Positions 50,820 to 61,099 of a stretch of DNA of 64,000 nucleotides are shown here, in pieces. The notes beneath the pieces were generated by a model, which worked only from the letters and a program-made list of their open reading frames with translations, did no database searches and was not told where the DNA came from. The first letter of the stretch is position 1. The number at the start of each line of letters is the position of its first letter. Position numbers and translations under genes: made by a program. The stretch is from Bacteroidales bacterium (GTDB taxonomy: Bacteria > Bacteroidota > Bacteroidia > Bacteroidales > UBA12077), in contig WTBR01000035.1 in NCBI GenBank assembly GCA_013138975.1, positions 45,890 to 109,889 on the forward strand. Direction: 5' to 3'.

Positions 50820-52946
50820 TCATTCAATTATCGTCATTTCTTCGAGCAAATGTCCAGCTCCAGCAAATTTATCAACTATAAAAAGTAAATATCTTATATC
50901 CAGTGTAACGTTTCTGCTTCGCTCCGGATCAAACTCCATATCGCTCATTATACCATCCCAAGCGCGATCGAAGTTAAGTCCAATTAAATTACCTTCTGCA
51001 TCTAGAACCGGGCTACCTGAATTACCTCCTGTTGTATGATTGGTTGCAATAAAGCAAACTGGGACTGTCCCATTTACTTCATATCTGCCAAAATCTTTTG
51101 CTATATAAACTTCTTTTAATTTTTCAGGAACATCATAATCATAAATATTAGGGTTATCCTTTTCAATCACACCATCCAAAGTTGTATAATATTTATATTC
51201 TACCCCATCACGCGGGGAAAAACCAGCCACTTTCCCATAAGATACACGCATTGTAAAATTGGCATCCGGAAATAAAACTTTATCCTTTTGCATTTTCATT
51301 AATCCTTTCATATAACTCCTATACAATAACTGAATTCTTCGATTTAGAGAATCGCTAATAGGATTTACTTTATCAACAAACACTTTATTAAATGCTGTAT
51401 AAAATTTATATATGGGATCATCGGATAGTTCCTTTATTCCTTCTTTTGTTTCAAGAAGAATCTTCATTCTTTCCTGATTTGTAAAAACCGTTGATTTATA
51501 TAAAGATTCTATAAATGCCTCAGAATTATTAAGCACTGTTTCTTCTATTTCTGGATAAAATCTTTTATCAACATTTGAATAATACATAGGAAGTAAACCA
51601 TTAAAGATATCTTTATCGATTGCTTTAACATAATCCTTATAAAATGAGTTCATCGTTTTATTTAGGCGTTCAATTTCCTTAGCAAACTCATCTTCTTCCT
51701 CTGTTTCAGCCATTTCTATTAATTTGTCAAATTGAGAAGCAAATCTAACTATCTCAATTGACTTAATTGATTCCCAATAATAGTCAGAAGCTACAACATA
51801 GTCTTCACCCTCATTATAAACTTTAGATAATTCTGATATTACATCTTTATATTCGTCTTTTTTGCTAGCCCATTCAATGAATTGTGCTTCCAACTCAAGT
51901 TTCTTTTCAACTGTATTTAATCTATTTAATCCAATTATTTCACCCTTCCATCGCTTCCATGAGTTGCTAGCTCCTGCATTTTTACTAGCATATTTAATAC
52001 GTATAGTATCATTTGCATCCATATACGAATTCATTATTTCTATACGCTTATCCCTTACCTTTATTCTATTTGGATTTCTTACATCTTTAGTAAGTTTAAT
52101 TGCATCGGAAGTAATATAATTATTTGTACTACCTGGATAACCTAGAACCCACGTAAAATCGCCTTCATTTAATCCTTTAATTGAAATTGGTAAAAACTTT
52201 TTAGGTTTATAAGGTACATTATCTGCTGAATATTCAGCAGGATTATTATCCTTATCGGCATAAATTCTAAAAATAGAAAAGTCGCCTGTATGCCTTGGCC
52301 ACATCCAATTATCAGTATCTCCACCAAACTTACCAATTGCTGATGGAGGTGCACCAACTAAACGAACATCTTTATATTCCTTATAAATAAACATAAAGTA
52401 CTGATTACCATAATAAAATGGTTTTACACTTGCTTTTAAGTCTGTTTCTCCAACGGCATCTTCACCAATTGTTTTAATATTTTCATTTATTAATTCTTGT
52501 CTCTCTTTTTCAGAGAAATTATTCTTAACTCCTTTTAATACTTTACTTGTAACATCCTCTATACTATTCAAAAATGTAACTTTCAAATCAGGGTTTGGTA
52601 GTTCCTCTTGCTGATTCATTGCCCAAAAACCATCGGTTAAATAGTCATGTTCAATTGAACTATGTCTTTGAATTGCACCATATCCACAATGATGATTTGT
52701 TAAAAGCAAGCCTTTATCAGACACAAGCTCACCAGTACAACCTCTTCCAAATATCACAATGGCATCCATTATACAAGCCTGATTTATACTATAGATATCT
52801 TCAGCTGAAAGCTTAAAGCCCTTTTCCTGCATATCCTGTATATTAAATTTCTCAATTAATAACGGAATCCACATTCCTTCATCGCCTTTACTTAGATTTG
52901 CTAAACCTAAAAAAAGTAAAGTAAAAACTATTGCTATTTTTTTCAT
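50820..52946 (-). CDS. S46-family dipeptidyl-peptidase (DPP7/DPP11 type)
   Basis: A periplasmic serine exopeptidase releasing dipeptides, with a signal peptide of about 20 residues. Catalytic His in 'LLTNHHCGYGAIQ' (85-86), the acidic member of the triad in 'RHTGDFSIFRIYAD' and Ser643 in 'TGGNSGSPV'. The length (708) and the extra helical domain (about residues 290-560) are typical of S46. Near the S1-specificity position after the Ser (about residue 668) the sequence is 'GIMSDM' with Ser, not the Arg that marks the Asp/Glu-specific DPP11, so a DPP7-like preference for hydrophobic P1 residues is more likely. Supports growth on peptides. Confidence 0.93.
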   Translation of the reverse strand: MKKIAIVFTLLFLGLANLSKGDEGMWIPLLIEKFNIQDMQEKGFKLSAEDIYSINQACIMDAIVIFGRGCTGELVSDKGLLLTNHHCGYGAIQRHSSIEHDYLTDGFWAMNQQEELPNPDLKVTFLNSIEDVTSKVLKGVKNNFSEKERQELINENIKTIGEDAVGETDLKASVKPFYYGNQYFMFIYKEYKDVRLVGAPPSAIGKFGGDTDNWMWPRHTGDFSIFRIYADKDNNPAEYSADNVPYKPKKFLPISIKGLNEGDFTWVLGYPGSTNNYITSDAIKLTKDVRNPNRIKVRDKRIEIMNSYMDANDTIRIKYASKNAGASNSWKRWKGEIIGLNRLNTVEKKLELEAQFIEWASKKDEYKDVISELSKVYNEGEDYVVASDYYWESIKSIEIVRFASQFDKLIEMAETEEEDEFAKEIERLNKTMNSFYKDYVKAIDKDIFNGLLPMYYSNVDKRFYPEIEETVLNNSEAFIESLYKSTVFTNQERMKILLETKEGIKELSDDPIYKFYTAFNKVFVDKVNPISDSLNRRIQLLYRSYMKGLMKMQKDKVLFPDANFTMRVSYGKVAGFSPRDGVEYKYYTTLDGVIEKDNPNIYDYDVPEKLKEVYIAKDFGRYEVNGTVPVCFIATNHTTGGNSGSPVLDAEGNLIGLNFDRAWDGIMSDMEFDPERSRNVTLDIRYLLFIVDKFAGAGHLLEEMTIIE

Positions 52947-52958
52947 TTTTATATTTAA

Positions 52959-53549
52959 TTAATCATTAATGAAATCATCTAATTCTGTATATAACTTTTG
53001 TATAGGCAAACCCATTACATTAAAGAAAGATCCATTTATCTTTTCTACCCCGATATACCCAATCCACTCTTGAATACCATATGCACCTGCTTTATCAAAA
53101 GGTTGAAAATTATTTATATAAAAATCTATTTCGGCATACGTTAATTTCTTAAAGTAAACATCTGTGCACGCTGAGAATAATAAGTGCTTATAACTTGATT
53201 TGATACAAACTCCTGTATAAACTTGATGACATTTACCTGATAATTCTTTTAATATTCTCTCTGCATCATCACGATCAATGGGTTTTTGGAGTACATTCCC
53301 ATTTAACCAAACTATTGTATCTGCTGTAATCAGAATCTCCATGTCTTCAATAGCTCCATATGAACTAGCCTTCTTTTTAGCAATGTGTAATGGTATTTCC
53401 TCTTTCACTAAATTATCAGGATAAGATTCTTCAACTAATTTTTTTAGCTTTATTTCAAATTCTAATCCAATTTCTTTTAGCAAATAATGACGACGAGGCG
53501 ACGCTGAAGCCAATATAATCTTATAATCATCTATGTTAGGAATAAACAT
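52959..53549 (-). CDS. maf: Maf-family nucleoside triphosphate pyrophosphatase
   Basis: A house-cleaning enzyme that hydrolyses noncanonical dTTP/UTP-type nucleotides. Maf motif 'LASASPRRHYLLKEIG', then 'EIPLHIAKKKA', 'ITADTIVWLNG' and 'YINNFQPFDKAGAYGIQEWIG'. At 196 residues it has standard length. It lies 12 bp before the S46 peptidase gene on the same strand. Confidence 0.93.
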   Translation of the reverse strand: MFIPNIDDYKIILASASPRRHYLLKEIGLEFEIKLKKLVEESYPDNLVKEEIPLHIAKKKASSYGAIEDMEILITADTIVWLNGNVLQKPIDRDDAERILKELSGKCHQVYTGVCIKSSYKHLLFSACTDVYFKKLTYAEIDFYINNFQPFDKAGAYGIQEWIGYIGVEKINGSFFNVMGLPIQKLYTELDDFIND

Positions 53550-53560
53550 AATATTAAGTT

Positions 53561-54511
53561 TTAGTAATTCTGAATTATAATATAATTAGCAACTAAGGCA
53601 TATAATATTCCTGCAAGCATAATTAATTTAGATAAATTACTTGCACGCCGGTATTCTTTTTTATTTTCGGCTACGAATATGTAATAAACGAGTAATAATA
53701 ATGGAATAATTAATACTACAATAAAGTATATTAAAGTAATTACATCATTTAAGAATCTTAAATTAAGATACAATAATGAAAATAATGTTGTGAGAATAAA
53801 TGTAATTACAATAATCTTTGAATTTAATACACCTAAAACTATTGGCATTGTTCTTCTTCCATATGCACTATCTCCTTCAAAATCTTCAATATCTTTAATT
53901 ATTTCACGTATCATTGATAATAAAAATGCAAACATTGCAAATGCACTTACCCAAAATATAATATGCGTAAAGTTAAGATGCATTTCTTTCATTAATAATC
54001 CGTATTCTTTATTTAATAAGGGTATTTCAAAAAGAATAACCATTAATGGTACTAAGGCTGTTAAAAAAGCAACGATAATATTACCTATTAAAAATTGTCT
54101 TTTATATGTTGTTGAGTAAAACCACAAAATCCCTGTAATTAATATAAAAACGATAGATAGAGCAGGAATTCCAATATAAAATGAAATATAAATACCTAAA
54201 CCAATTCCAATTGTATTTAATATAACATGAAGCAGAATTGCCCAACGTCGATTAAGAGTTCTTCCAACAATAACCGTATCTGGTCTATTAACTAAATCGG
54301 TTTTAGTGTCGAAATAATCGTTAATTACATATCCTGCTGCGGTAATAAAAACTGTAGCCATGACCAAAAAGAAGAAATTTAACTCCGAGAACTGCAATTC
54401 AAATTCATATATCTCAAGAATTGGTTTTATAATACTCCAACGCATTAAATACTGAGTTAGAATTATTATTAACAGATTCTTATAACGAACAAGATGCAAA
54501 TATTTTATCAT
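53561..54511 (-). CDS. UbiA-superfamily prenyltransferase
   Basis: A polytopic membrane enzyme of 316 residues with about eight or nine helices. The Mg-diphosphate motif 'NDYFDTKTDLVNRP' is in the first half and the second aspartate-rich element 'IREIIKDIEDFEGD' is at about residue 200. The sequence resembles the geranylgeranylglycerol-phosphate/MenA-like UbiA proteins found in Bacteroidota next to Maf. The exact prenyl acceptor cannot be assigned. Confidence 0.85.
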   Translation of the reverse strand: MIKYLHLVRYKNLLIIILTQYLMRWSIIKPILEIYEFELQFSELNFFFLVMATVFITAAGYVINDYFDTKTDLVNRPDTVIVGRTLNRRWAILLHVILNTIGIGLGIYISFYIGIPALSIVFILITGILWFYSTTYKRQFLIGNIIVAFLTALVPLMVILFEIPLLNKEYGLLMKEMHLNFTHIIFWVSAFAMFAFLLSMIREIIKDIEDFEGDSAYGRRTMPIVLGVLNSKIIVITFILTTLFSLLYLNLRFLNDVITLIYFIVVLIIPLLLLVYYIFVAENKKEYRRASNLSKLIMLAGILYALVANYIIIQNY

Positions 54512-54574
54512 CTACTTAAAGCTTATTAGTTTATGTCAATACCAGTTACGTAACTATCCTTAATTACTTTTACT

Positions 54575-55084
54575 TTAATCAAACTTTTTCCATTTACCTT
54601 GTAATCGCAATACTTGTTCGATTACATCTCGCACACAACCTCTTCCTCCAGGAAATGTTGAAATATATTTTGAGATTGCTTTTATTTCTTCAGCAGCATC
54701 CGATGGGCAAGTTGAAAGCCCAACCATTTGCATCACTTCATAATCCGGCAAATCGTCACCCATATATAAAATTTCCTCGGGCTTTAATCCATATTTAAAA
54801 TAAAAATCCTCAAAATCATTTACTTTATCTCTTGAATTCATATAAATATCGGTGATTCCAAGATATTGAAATCGCTTTTTTGTTGCCTCAGAGCTTCCTC
54901 CTGAAATTATACCAACAATATAACCATGTTTTAATGCTTGGACTACTGCGTATCCATCTTTCATATTAACAGACCTAACAAATTCACCACTAGGATCAAG
55001 ATATATTTGTCCATCGGTAAAAACACCATCAACATCGAATACAAATGCTTTTATATTTTGAAGATCTTCTTTAAAATTTGCCAT
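54575..55084 (-). CDS. kdsC: KDO-8-phosphate phosphatase (KdsC-type HAD)
   Basis: A C0-type HAD phosphatase: 'FVFDVDGVFTDGQIY' (nucleophile and acid/base Asp), 'GIISGGSSEATKKR', 'MGDDLPDYEVMQMVG' and 'GGRGCVRDVIEQVL', all characteristic of KdsC tetramers. It removes phosphate from KDO-8-P during lipid-A/LPS core synthesis. 169 residues is standard. It lies 6 bp after the DUF2520-like gene. Confidence 0.92.
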   Translation of the reverse strand: MANFKEDLQNIKAFVFDVDGVFTDGQIYLDPSGEFVRSVNMKDGYAVVQALKHGYIVGIISGGSSEATKKRFQYLGITDIYMNSRDKVNDFEDFYFKYGLKPEEILYMGDDLPDYEVMQMVGLSTCPSDAAEEIKAISKYISTFPGGRGCVRDVIEQVLRLQGKWKKFD

Positions 55085-55090
55085 ATTTAT

Positions 55091-55894
55091 TTACTTTTTT
55101 CCTTTTTTCTGATTTAAGATAAAAATACTTTCACTTACAAATCTATATATTTTCTCGAATTCAGGATTATCTTTTAACATTTCTAAATGTTTTTGAATAA
55201 CATTCTTATCATTTCTTACCGCAGGTCCTGTTTGAGCTTTTATCGGATTACTATCAATTGCTTTTTGTACAGTTTCTATAATTAATGGTTTAAGTAAATC
55301 AAAAGAAACTCCAGATTGATCCAATATTTCAGTTGCCGCTGAATACATATGATTTGCAAAATTACATGCAAAAACAGCTGAAAGATGCAACATTTTTCTC
55401 TTTTCAGAATTAATTAAAGAAACACTATTAGTTAGACAATTAGCCAGATTCAATAGTTTACTTTCTAATTGCTTATTGCTCGCCTCAATACAAATAGGAA
55501 TATTTGAAAAATTGATTTTTCTGGATTTCGAGAATGTTTGTAATGGATAAAATACTCCGTAATTTTTGAATTGATTTTCAAATATGTCTATTGAGATACT
55601 TCCTGCTGTATGAACTATCATACCATACTTCAGGTCTAAATGCTTTATCATTTCTTCAATTATCTCATCCTTAACAGCAATTATATATAAATCTGCTTTA
55701 TCAGGAATTTGACTTAATTCATTGGTATAAAGCGAATCAACTTTAAGTGCCAACTCTTTAGCTGACTCTGTTGTTTTACTATATATACATTTTATAAAAA
55801 ATCCTGCTTTACTTAATGCAATAGATAAATGAGTAGCAACATTTCCTGCTCCAAGAACTACAATTCCATTTTCGAAATCACTTTTCAAACTCAT
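55091..55894 (-). CDS. Rossmann-like/DUF2520 oxidoreductase-like protein
   Basis: An N-terminal NAD(P)-binding fold ('IVVLGAGNVATHLSIALSKAG') is followed by a helical C-terminal domain ('LSAVFACNFANHMYSAATEIL') as in the DUF2520/F420-dependent oxidoreductase-like family common in Bacteroidota. 267 residues. Substrate unknown. Its tight coupling to kdsC is commonly seen in the phylum but does not show its reaction. Confidence 0.82.
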   Translation of the reverse strand: MSLKSDFENGIVVLGAGNVATHLSIALSKAGFFIKCIYSKTTESAKELALKVDSLYTNELSQIPDKADLYIIAVKDEIIEEMIKHLDLKYGMIVHTAGSISIDIFENQFKNYGVFYPLQTFSKSRKINFSNIPICIEASNKQLESKLLNLANCLTNSVSLINSEKRKMLHLSAVFACNFANHMYSAATEILDQSGVSFDLLKPLIIETVQKAIDSNPIKAQTGPAVRNDKNVIQKHLEMLKDNPEFEKIYRFVSESIFILNQKKGKK

Positions 55895-55953
55895 TCTAAT
55901 TATTTTAAGAATATAAAATTAATCGAAAATATTAAGCTTTCAAACCTGCCGCA

Positions 55954-55989
55954 AAATAAAAAAGCCCCTTTTCTTTCAAAAAGAGGCTT
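55954..55989 (-). terminator. Terminator of the acyl-CoA dehydrogenase gene
   Basis: On the minus strand AAGCCTCTTTT pairs with AAAAGGGGCTT, followed by TTTTATTTT, 18 bp past the stop at 56007. Confidence 0.8.
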
Positions 55990-56006
55990 CTTCAACTTAT
56001 AATATA

Positions 56007-57791
56007 TTAGAAACAGTATTTGTTTTCTTCAATTAATTTATCTGCTATCCTTCTACGAGCATCTTTAACATTTACTCCAGAAACCTTAGTGTAAATCTGA
56101 GTTCCTTTTACTAATTTATCTGATAACTCATCATCATCAATTGAATAAATAGCATCTAATGCATGCTTATTAATCAAAGATGCAGTTTCAAAGATATATA
56201 CATCAAGCATATCCTTATATATCTTTATCATTTCTTCAGATTGAGTTGCTTCAGCTTTTTGAACACGTAACATTGTAGATTCTGCAACATATACATTCAT
56301 CAAGATATCAGAAATACTGTTCTGAACTTCTTGCTCTTGCATTAATTTGCGATCAAACTTATTAACAGCTGCTTCCATAAGCATCATTGCAATATTTTTG
56401 AAATTTTCTACAAATACCAATTTATCTTCGTAATATCCTTTAGTTTCAAAAGTATCTGTTAGATTATCTAATCCAGCAATAATTTCTTTTGCTTTTTCAA
56501 ATAAAGGAATATGATTCTTTTGTCCTCTTTTAATAATAGTATCAGTTATAATAAGTCTATTAACTTCATTTGTTCCTTCGAAAATACGATTAATACGAGA
56601 ATCTCTGTAAGCTTTGTCAGCAGGCATTTCCGCAGAAAAGCCCATTCCACCCATTATTTGAACCATTTCATCAACAACATAATCTAATGTTTCTGATCCA
56701 AATACTTTCATAATAGCTGCTTCAGCACCATATTCACCAAATGCACCCATCACTGCTCTACCGTAATCACATCCTTCTTCAGCTTTGTTTATTTCAATGG
56801 CATTATCAATATCTTTACTTACTCTATAAACTGCACATTCAGTAGTAAATGTTCTAATTGCTTGCTCAGCTATTTTATGTTTAATTGATCCAAAATTAGC
56901 AATTAAAGTACCAAATTGCTTACGCTCATTAGCATAATTAATAGCTTGAGAAATAGCTCTCTTTGCAGCTCCAAGTACGTTTCCACCTAACTTAATACGT
57001 CCCATATGAAGAATATTCAATGCGATTCTGAATCCTTCTCCACGCTTACCTAAAAGATTTTCAATTGGAACTTTTACATCATTATAAAAGATCTGTCTTG
57101 TAGATGATCCTTTTATACCCATTTTCTTTTCTTCAGGGTTTAAAACAATACCATCCCAATTTTTTTCAACAATAAACGCACTATATACGCGATCATTATC
57201 AATTTTAGCAAAAACAGTTTGAACATCCGCAAAACCACCATTAGTGATCCACATTTTTTGTCCATTCATTATATAATGTTTACCATCCTCTGAAAGAACT
57301 GCTTTCGTTTTACCAGAGTTAGCATCAGATCCAGCTCCTGGCTCAGTTAAACAATAAGCCCCAGCCCACTCGCCAGTAGCAAGTTTTGTTAAATATTTTT
57401 GTTTTTGTTCATGATTTCCATAATAAGCAATAGGTAAAGAGCCAATCCCTGTATGAGCAGAAAAAGCAACAGCAAACGAATTACCAGCACCCATTCTTTC
57501 ACTTGCTAACATTGATGTAACAAATGATTGTCCGAAACCATCGTATTCTTCCGGTATAGAAACACCTAAAAGCCCTAATTCACCAGCCTTTTCAACTACA
57601 CTTCTCATTAATCCTTCTTCTTGAGAATCAATTCTATCAAGAATAGGAAAAATTTCAGCTTCAAGAAAATCATCACATGTTTGTGCAATCATCAGCTGTT
57701 CTTCGTCAAATTCTTCTGGTATAAAAATACTATTGGCTTCAGTTTTCTTTAATAAAAATTCACCACCCTTTATGGTTAAATCTTTTCCCAT
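56007..57791 (-). CDS. Acyl-CoA dehydrogenase, long form with C-terminal extension
   Basis: The core fold is complete: 'CLTEPGAGSDANSGK', 'KMWITNGGFADV', 'YANERKQFGTLI', 'QIMGGMGFSAE' and the catalytic Glu region 'RIFEGTNEVNR'. About 170 further residues form a helical C-terminal domain as in VLCAD/ACAD9-type enzymes, giving 594 residues. It lies 16 bp after the CCG Fe-S protein gene and near etfAB. Electrons from acyl-CoA probably pass to EtfAB and then to the membrane Fe-S oxidoreductase encoded next door. Confidence 0.93.
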   Translation of the reverse strand: MGKDLTIKGGEFLLKKTEANSIFIPEEFDEEQLMIAQTCDDFLEAEIFPILDRIDSQEEGLMRSVVEKAGELGLLGVSIPEEYDGFGQSFVTSMLASERMGAGNSFAVAFSAHTGIGSLPIAYYGNHEQKQKYLTKLATGEWAGAYCLTEPGAGSDANSGKTKAVLSEDGKHYIMNGQKMWITNGGFADVQTVFAKIDNDRVYSAFIVEKNWDGIVLNPEEKKMGIKGSSTRQIFYNDVKVPIENLLGKRGEGFRIALNILHMGRIKLGGNVLGAAKRAISQAINYANERKQFGTLIANFGSIKHKIAEQAIRTFTTECAVYRVSKDIDNAIEINKAEEGCDYGRAVMGAFGEYGAEAAIMKVFGSETLDYVVDEMVQIMGGMGFSAEMPADKAYRDSRINRIFEGTNEVNRLIITDTIIKRGQKNHIPLFEKAKEIIAGLDNLTDTFETKGYYEDKLVFVENFKNIAMMLMEAAVNKFDRKLMQEQEVQNSISDILMNVYVAESTMLRVQKAEATQSEEMIKIYKDMLDVYIFETASLINKHALDAIYSIDDDELSDKLVKGTQIYTKVSGVNVKDARRRIADKLIEENKYCF

Positions 57792-57807
57792 CTTATTTAG
57801 TTTAAAT

Positions 57808-58608
57808 TTATAATTTTAAAGTTTGTTCTATAAGTTCTGCAATATCGTAATTTTTTATTTCCTCTTCCTTGTTTTTGTATTTTAATCCATCAGTCATCAT
57901 TACCATGCAATATGGACAAGCAGTTACTATAATATCAGCATTTGTTTCTAAAGCATCTTCTGTACGTTCAATAAAAACTTCCTTATCACCCTTTTCTGCT
58001 TCTTTAAACATTTGTCCACCACCAGCTCCACAACATAAAGCATTACTTTTATTTCGCTTCATTTCTACTTTCTTTGAAGGAATGGCTGCTAAAACCTCTC
58101 TTGGTGCATTGTATTCATCATTAGCACGTCCAAGATAACAAGGATCATGATATGTTAAAGTTTTATCTTTAAATAAATCACTTTCAATTTTAAGTTTGCC
58201 TTCAGCAATTAGCTGTTGTAAAAATTGGGTGTGATGCAATACTTCGTAATTTCCGTCATACTCTGAATATTCATTCTTAAATGTATTAAAAGCATGGGGA
58301 TCACAAGTAAGTATCTTTTTAACTTCGTAAGAATTTAATAGTTCTATGTTCATCATTGCTTGCATCTGAAATAACATTTCATTACCTGCACGACGAGCAA
58401 CATCTCCGCTTGATGATTCTTCAACACCTAAAACAGCATAACTGATATTTAAGTGAGTTAAAATCTTCACAAAAGCACGTGTAACTTTTTTATATCTATC
58501 ATCGAATGCTCCAGCACTACCTACCCAAAGTAAATACTCTGGCTTTTCTCCTTTTGCAAAAAGGTCAGCCATTACAGGAACTTCAATTTTTTGTTTACCT
58601 TCTGTCAT
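57808..58608 (-). CDS. CCG-domain Fe-S oxidoreductase subunit (HdrB/GlpC-like)
   Basis: Carries two CCG-type cysteine-rich regions: 'ILTCDPHAFNTF' / 'YHDPCYLGRANDEY' and 'ALCCGAGGGQMFKE' / 'VTACPYCMVMM', which in HdrB-like proteins bind noncubane [4Fe-4S] clusters. 266 residues, no membrane segments. Its start is 29 bp after the membrane ferredoxin subunit gene. Together the two equal the single-chain Etf:menaquinone oxidoreductase (EMO) split into two genes. Confidence 0.88.
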   Translation of the reverse strand: MTEGKQKIEVPVMADLFAKGEKPEYLLWVGSAGAFDDRYKKVTRAFVKILTHLNISYAVLGVEESSSGDVARRAGNEMLFQMQAMMNIELLNSYEVKKILTCDPHAFNTFKNEYSEYDGNYEVLHHTQFLQQLIAEGKLKIESDLFKDKTLTYHDPCYLGRANDEYNAPREVLAAIPSKKVEMKRNKSNALCCGAGGGQMFKEAEKGDKEVFIERTEDALETNADIIVTACPYCMVMMTDGLKYKNKEEEIKNYDIAELIEQTLKL

Positions 58609-58637
58609 ATTAAAATATATTTCGGTCTAAAAAGGTT

Positions 58638-59954
58638 TTACTTATTAATATACAATTCATCAGCCCACAACATTCTATCGTCTTGTGAGAATTGCCAAGG
58701 AGCTCCATTATTTTCAATATTACTAAAAATAGCATTTAGCTCCCCAGGAGCAGCTGCCTGTTCCATAACAATATATCTTCTTAACTCAAGTATTGACGAA
58801 ACCTGATCAATATTTACAGGACAAGCGTTTGTACAAGCATTACAAGTTGTACAAGCCCATAATTCTTCGGCTGTAATTGAATCAAATAATGTTTTATCAT
58901 CTGAATAATCGACTCCATTCTTATCAAGATTCTTACCGGTTATTTCAAGTCTATCACGAATATCCATCATTACCTTTCGAGGTGATAGTTTTTTACCAGT
59001 AATATTTGCAGGACAAACGCTTGTACATCTACCACACTCAGTACATGTATATGCATCCATAAGATGCTTCCAGGTTAAGTCTTTAACATCCTGTGCACCA
59101 AATGCAACCTCTTCAGCATTTTCGTCCATTGGTGGTTCTTCACCACTCAGCATACTTTTTACCTCAGTAGTAATTGATGACATATTAGCTAATTTACCTA
59201 CTGGTTCTAATTTTGTATAATAAACATTAAAGAAGGATAAGAATACATGGAAGTGTTTTGAATAAGGTATATAATTTAAGAAAATCATAATACCTACAAT
59301 ATGTAACCACCAACAAGTTCTTTCAATAAGAATTAATGTTTCTGATGGAAGGTTTTTTAACATTGGAACGAAGAATGAACTCAAGAAAAAAGATCCTACT
59401 TCGTGGTAATGCGCTACTCCCCTTGTTTGAAGAATATAATCAGAAGCATTCATAAAAAAGATTGATGTCATTAAAATAACTTCAGCAATCAAAATTAGGT
59501 TTGCATCTAAACGTGGCCACCATTTCATTTCAGGTTTCCAGAATCTATCAAGTTTCAAAACATTTCTTCTTATTAAGAATGCAATACATCCAATCATAAC
59601 AAAAAGTGCGAAAAACTCAAAAGAGCTTACTGCAATTGGATATAAAAATCCAAATATTGGAGCTAGTATCCTGTGAGTTCCTGCTACTCCATCGATCATT
59701 GTTTCCAACATTTCAATGTTTACCAAAATGAAACCTGCATATACTAATACGTGTAAAATACCTGAAATAGGTAATCTCATCATTTTTGATTGGCCAACAG
59801 CAACCTTAAGAACAAGACCCCATCTTTTTTTCTTATTATCTTTTATTTCCAGATCTCTTCCTAGCTTAATATTTCTTGAAATCTTTTTGATATTCCAAGC
59901 AAAAAAAGCAATAGCTCCAGCCCATAATAAAATAAATAATATACTATTTATCAT
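58638..59954 (-). CDS. Membrane cytochrome-b/ferredoxin Fe-S oxidoreductase subunit
   Basis: The N-terminal half has five to six hydrophobic segments with His residues like nitrate-reductase gamma/HdrE domains ('GILHVLVYAGFIL', 'YHEVGSFFLSSFF', 'CWWLHIVGIMIFL'). The C-terminal half is a 2[4Fe-4S] HdrC-like domain (CTECGRCTSVCP, CTTCNACTNACP). With the following CCG protein it would form an Etf:quinone oxidoreductase delivering electrons from acyl-CoA dehydrogenase/EtfAB to menaquinone. 438 residues. Etf genes lie just upstream beyond a terminator. Confidence 0.88.
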   Translation of the reverse strand: MINSILFILLWAGAIAFFAWNIKKISRNIKLGRDLEIKDNKKKRWGLVLKVAVGQSKMMRLPISGILHVLVYAGFILVNIEMLETMIDGVAGTHRILAPIFGFLYPIAVSSFEFFALFVMIGCIAFLIRRNVLKLDRFWKPEMKWWPRLDANLILIAEVILMTSIFFMNASDYILQTRGVAHYHEVGSFFLSSFFVPMLKNLPSETLILIERTCWWLHIVGIMIFLNYIPYSKHFHVFLSFFNVYYTKLEPVGKLANMSSITTEVKSMLSGEEPPMDENAEEVAFGAQDVKDLTWKHLMDAYTCTECGRCTSVCPANITGKKLSPRKVMMDIRDRLEITGKNLDKNGVDYSDDKTLFDSITAEELWACTTCNACTNACPVNIDQVSSILELRRYIVMEQAAAPGELNAIFSNIENNGAPWQFSQDDRMLWADELYINK

Positions 59955-60034
59955 ATTTTTATAAGTTTATAAAGTAATGTTCATTTTAAAAAATTGATAA
60001 CACTTTAATCAAGTGTCTAAAATTTAAAAATGCC

Positions 60035-60078
60035 CAAATGCCTAAAATTTTATTTTCTATAAAACTTTAGGCATTTTA
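60035..60078 (-). terminator. Terminator downstream of etfA
   Basis: AAATGCCTAAA and TTTAGGCATTT form an 11-bp stem with A/T-rich flanks, between the etfA stop (60101) and the start of the next minus-strand gene (59954). It could separate two transcription units. Confidence 0.75.
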
Positions 60079-60100
60079 GCTCACTTTAAGTATTTATTAA

Positions 60101-61060
60101 TTATTTAATTTCCTTAACAGCTTCAATGAAATCTGGTAAAATTTTTGCGGCATCACCAATTATTCCATAATCTGCAGCTTCAAATATAGGAGCATCTTTA
60201 TCTGTATTAATAGCAACAATACATTTTGATGAACTAATACCAGCTAAATGCTGAATTGCACCAGAAATACCAGCAGCAATATATAAGTTAGGAGCAATAA
60301 TTTTACCTGTTTGTCCGGTATGCTCCTCGTGAGGTCTCCAACCTTCGTCAGAAACAGGACGAGAACAAGCAGTAGCGGCACCTAATAATTCTGCTAACTC
60401 TTCAATTGGAGCCCATTGTTCACCTGATTTCATTCCACGACCACCAGAAACAACAATTTCTGCATCGTTTAGTAAAATTTTACCCGTTTGCTTTTGAACA
60501 TTAGAAACTGTTGTTTTAACATCTCCTATAGTAGCTTCAAAATTCTCTATTGCAGGAGATTTTACATTTTCTTCAAATTCAAATGAATTTTGTGCTAATG
60601 TAAGAATCTTAACATCAGACTTAATCACAACATTAGAATATGCTTTACCAGAATATACTTTTTTAAATATAGTAAAAGGCTCAACACTTGCAGGTAATTT
60701 ACTAACACCAGCACCTAATCCTGCTTTTAATTTTACTGATAATCGTGGAGCTAGAGCTTTACCCATATTATTCTGAGCAATAATTACAACTGTAGCTTCT
60801 TCTTTTGTTGCAACTTCTGCAATAACGGAAGTATACACTTGATTATCTAAATTCTTTAATTTATCATTGTTTACAGATACAATTTTATCCGCAGCATAAT
60901 TCCCAAGTTTCTTAAGTTCATCTTCCTGAACATCTCCTATTGAAAGGACAACAGTTTGGGTATTTAACATTTCAGCAATTTTACTTGCGTACGAAACTAA
61001 TTCAAAAGACATTTTCTTGAATTTTCCATCCCAGTTTTCTGTAAATACTAATACTGACAT
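60101..61060 (-). CDS. etfA: Electron transfer flavoprotein alpha subunit
   Basis: FAD-binding subunit of Etf. The C-terminal signature is complete: 'VVSGGRGMKSGEQW', 'ATACSRPVSDEGWRPHEEHTGQTGK', 'PNLYIAAGISGAIQHLAG', 'INTDKDAPIFEAADYGIIGD'. 319 residues. Encoded 71 bp after etfB. Together they carry electrons from acyl-CoA dehydrogenases to the membrane oxidoreductase encoded downstream. Confidence 0.96.
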   Translation of the reverse strand: MSVLVFTENWDGKFKKMSFELVSYASKIAEMLNTQTVVLSIGDVQEDELKKLGNYAADKIVSVNNDKLKNLDNQVYTSVIAEVATKEEATVVIIAQNNMGKALAPRLSVKLKAGLGAGVSKLPASVEPFTIFKKVYSGKAYSNVVIKSDVKILTLAQNSFEFEENVKSPAIENFEATIGDVKTTVSNVQKQTGKILLNDAEIVVSGGRGMKSGEQWAPIEELAELLGAATACSRPVSDEGWRPHEEHTGQTGKIIAPNLYIAAGISGAIQHLAGISSSKCIVAINTDKDAPIFEAADYGIIGDAAKILPDFIEAVKEIK

Positions 61061-61099
61061 ATCTTATTTTATTTAATTCTTATTTAAGTTAATTTTTAA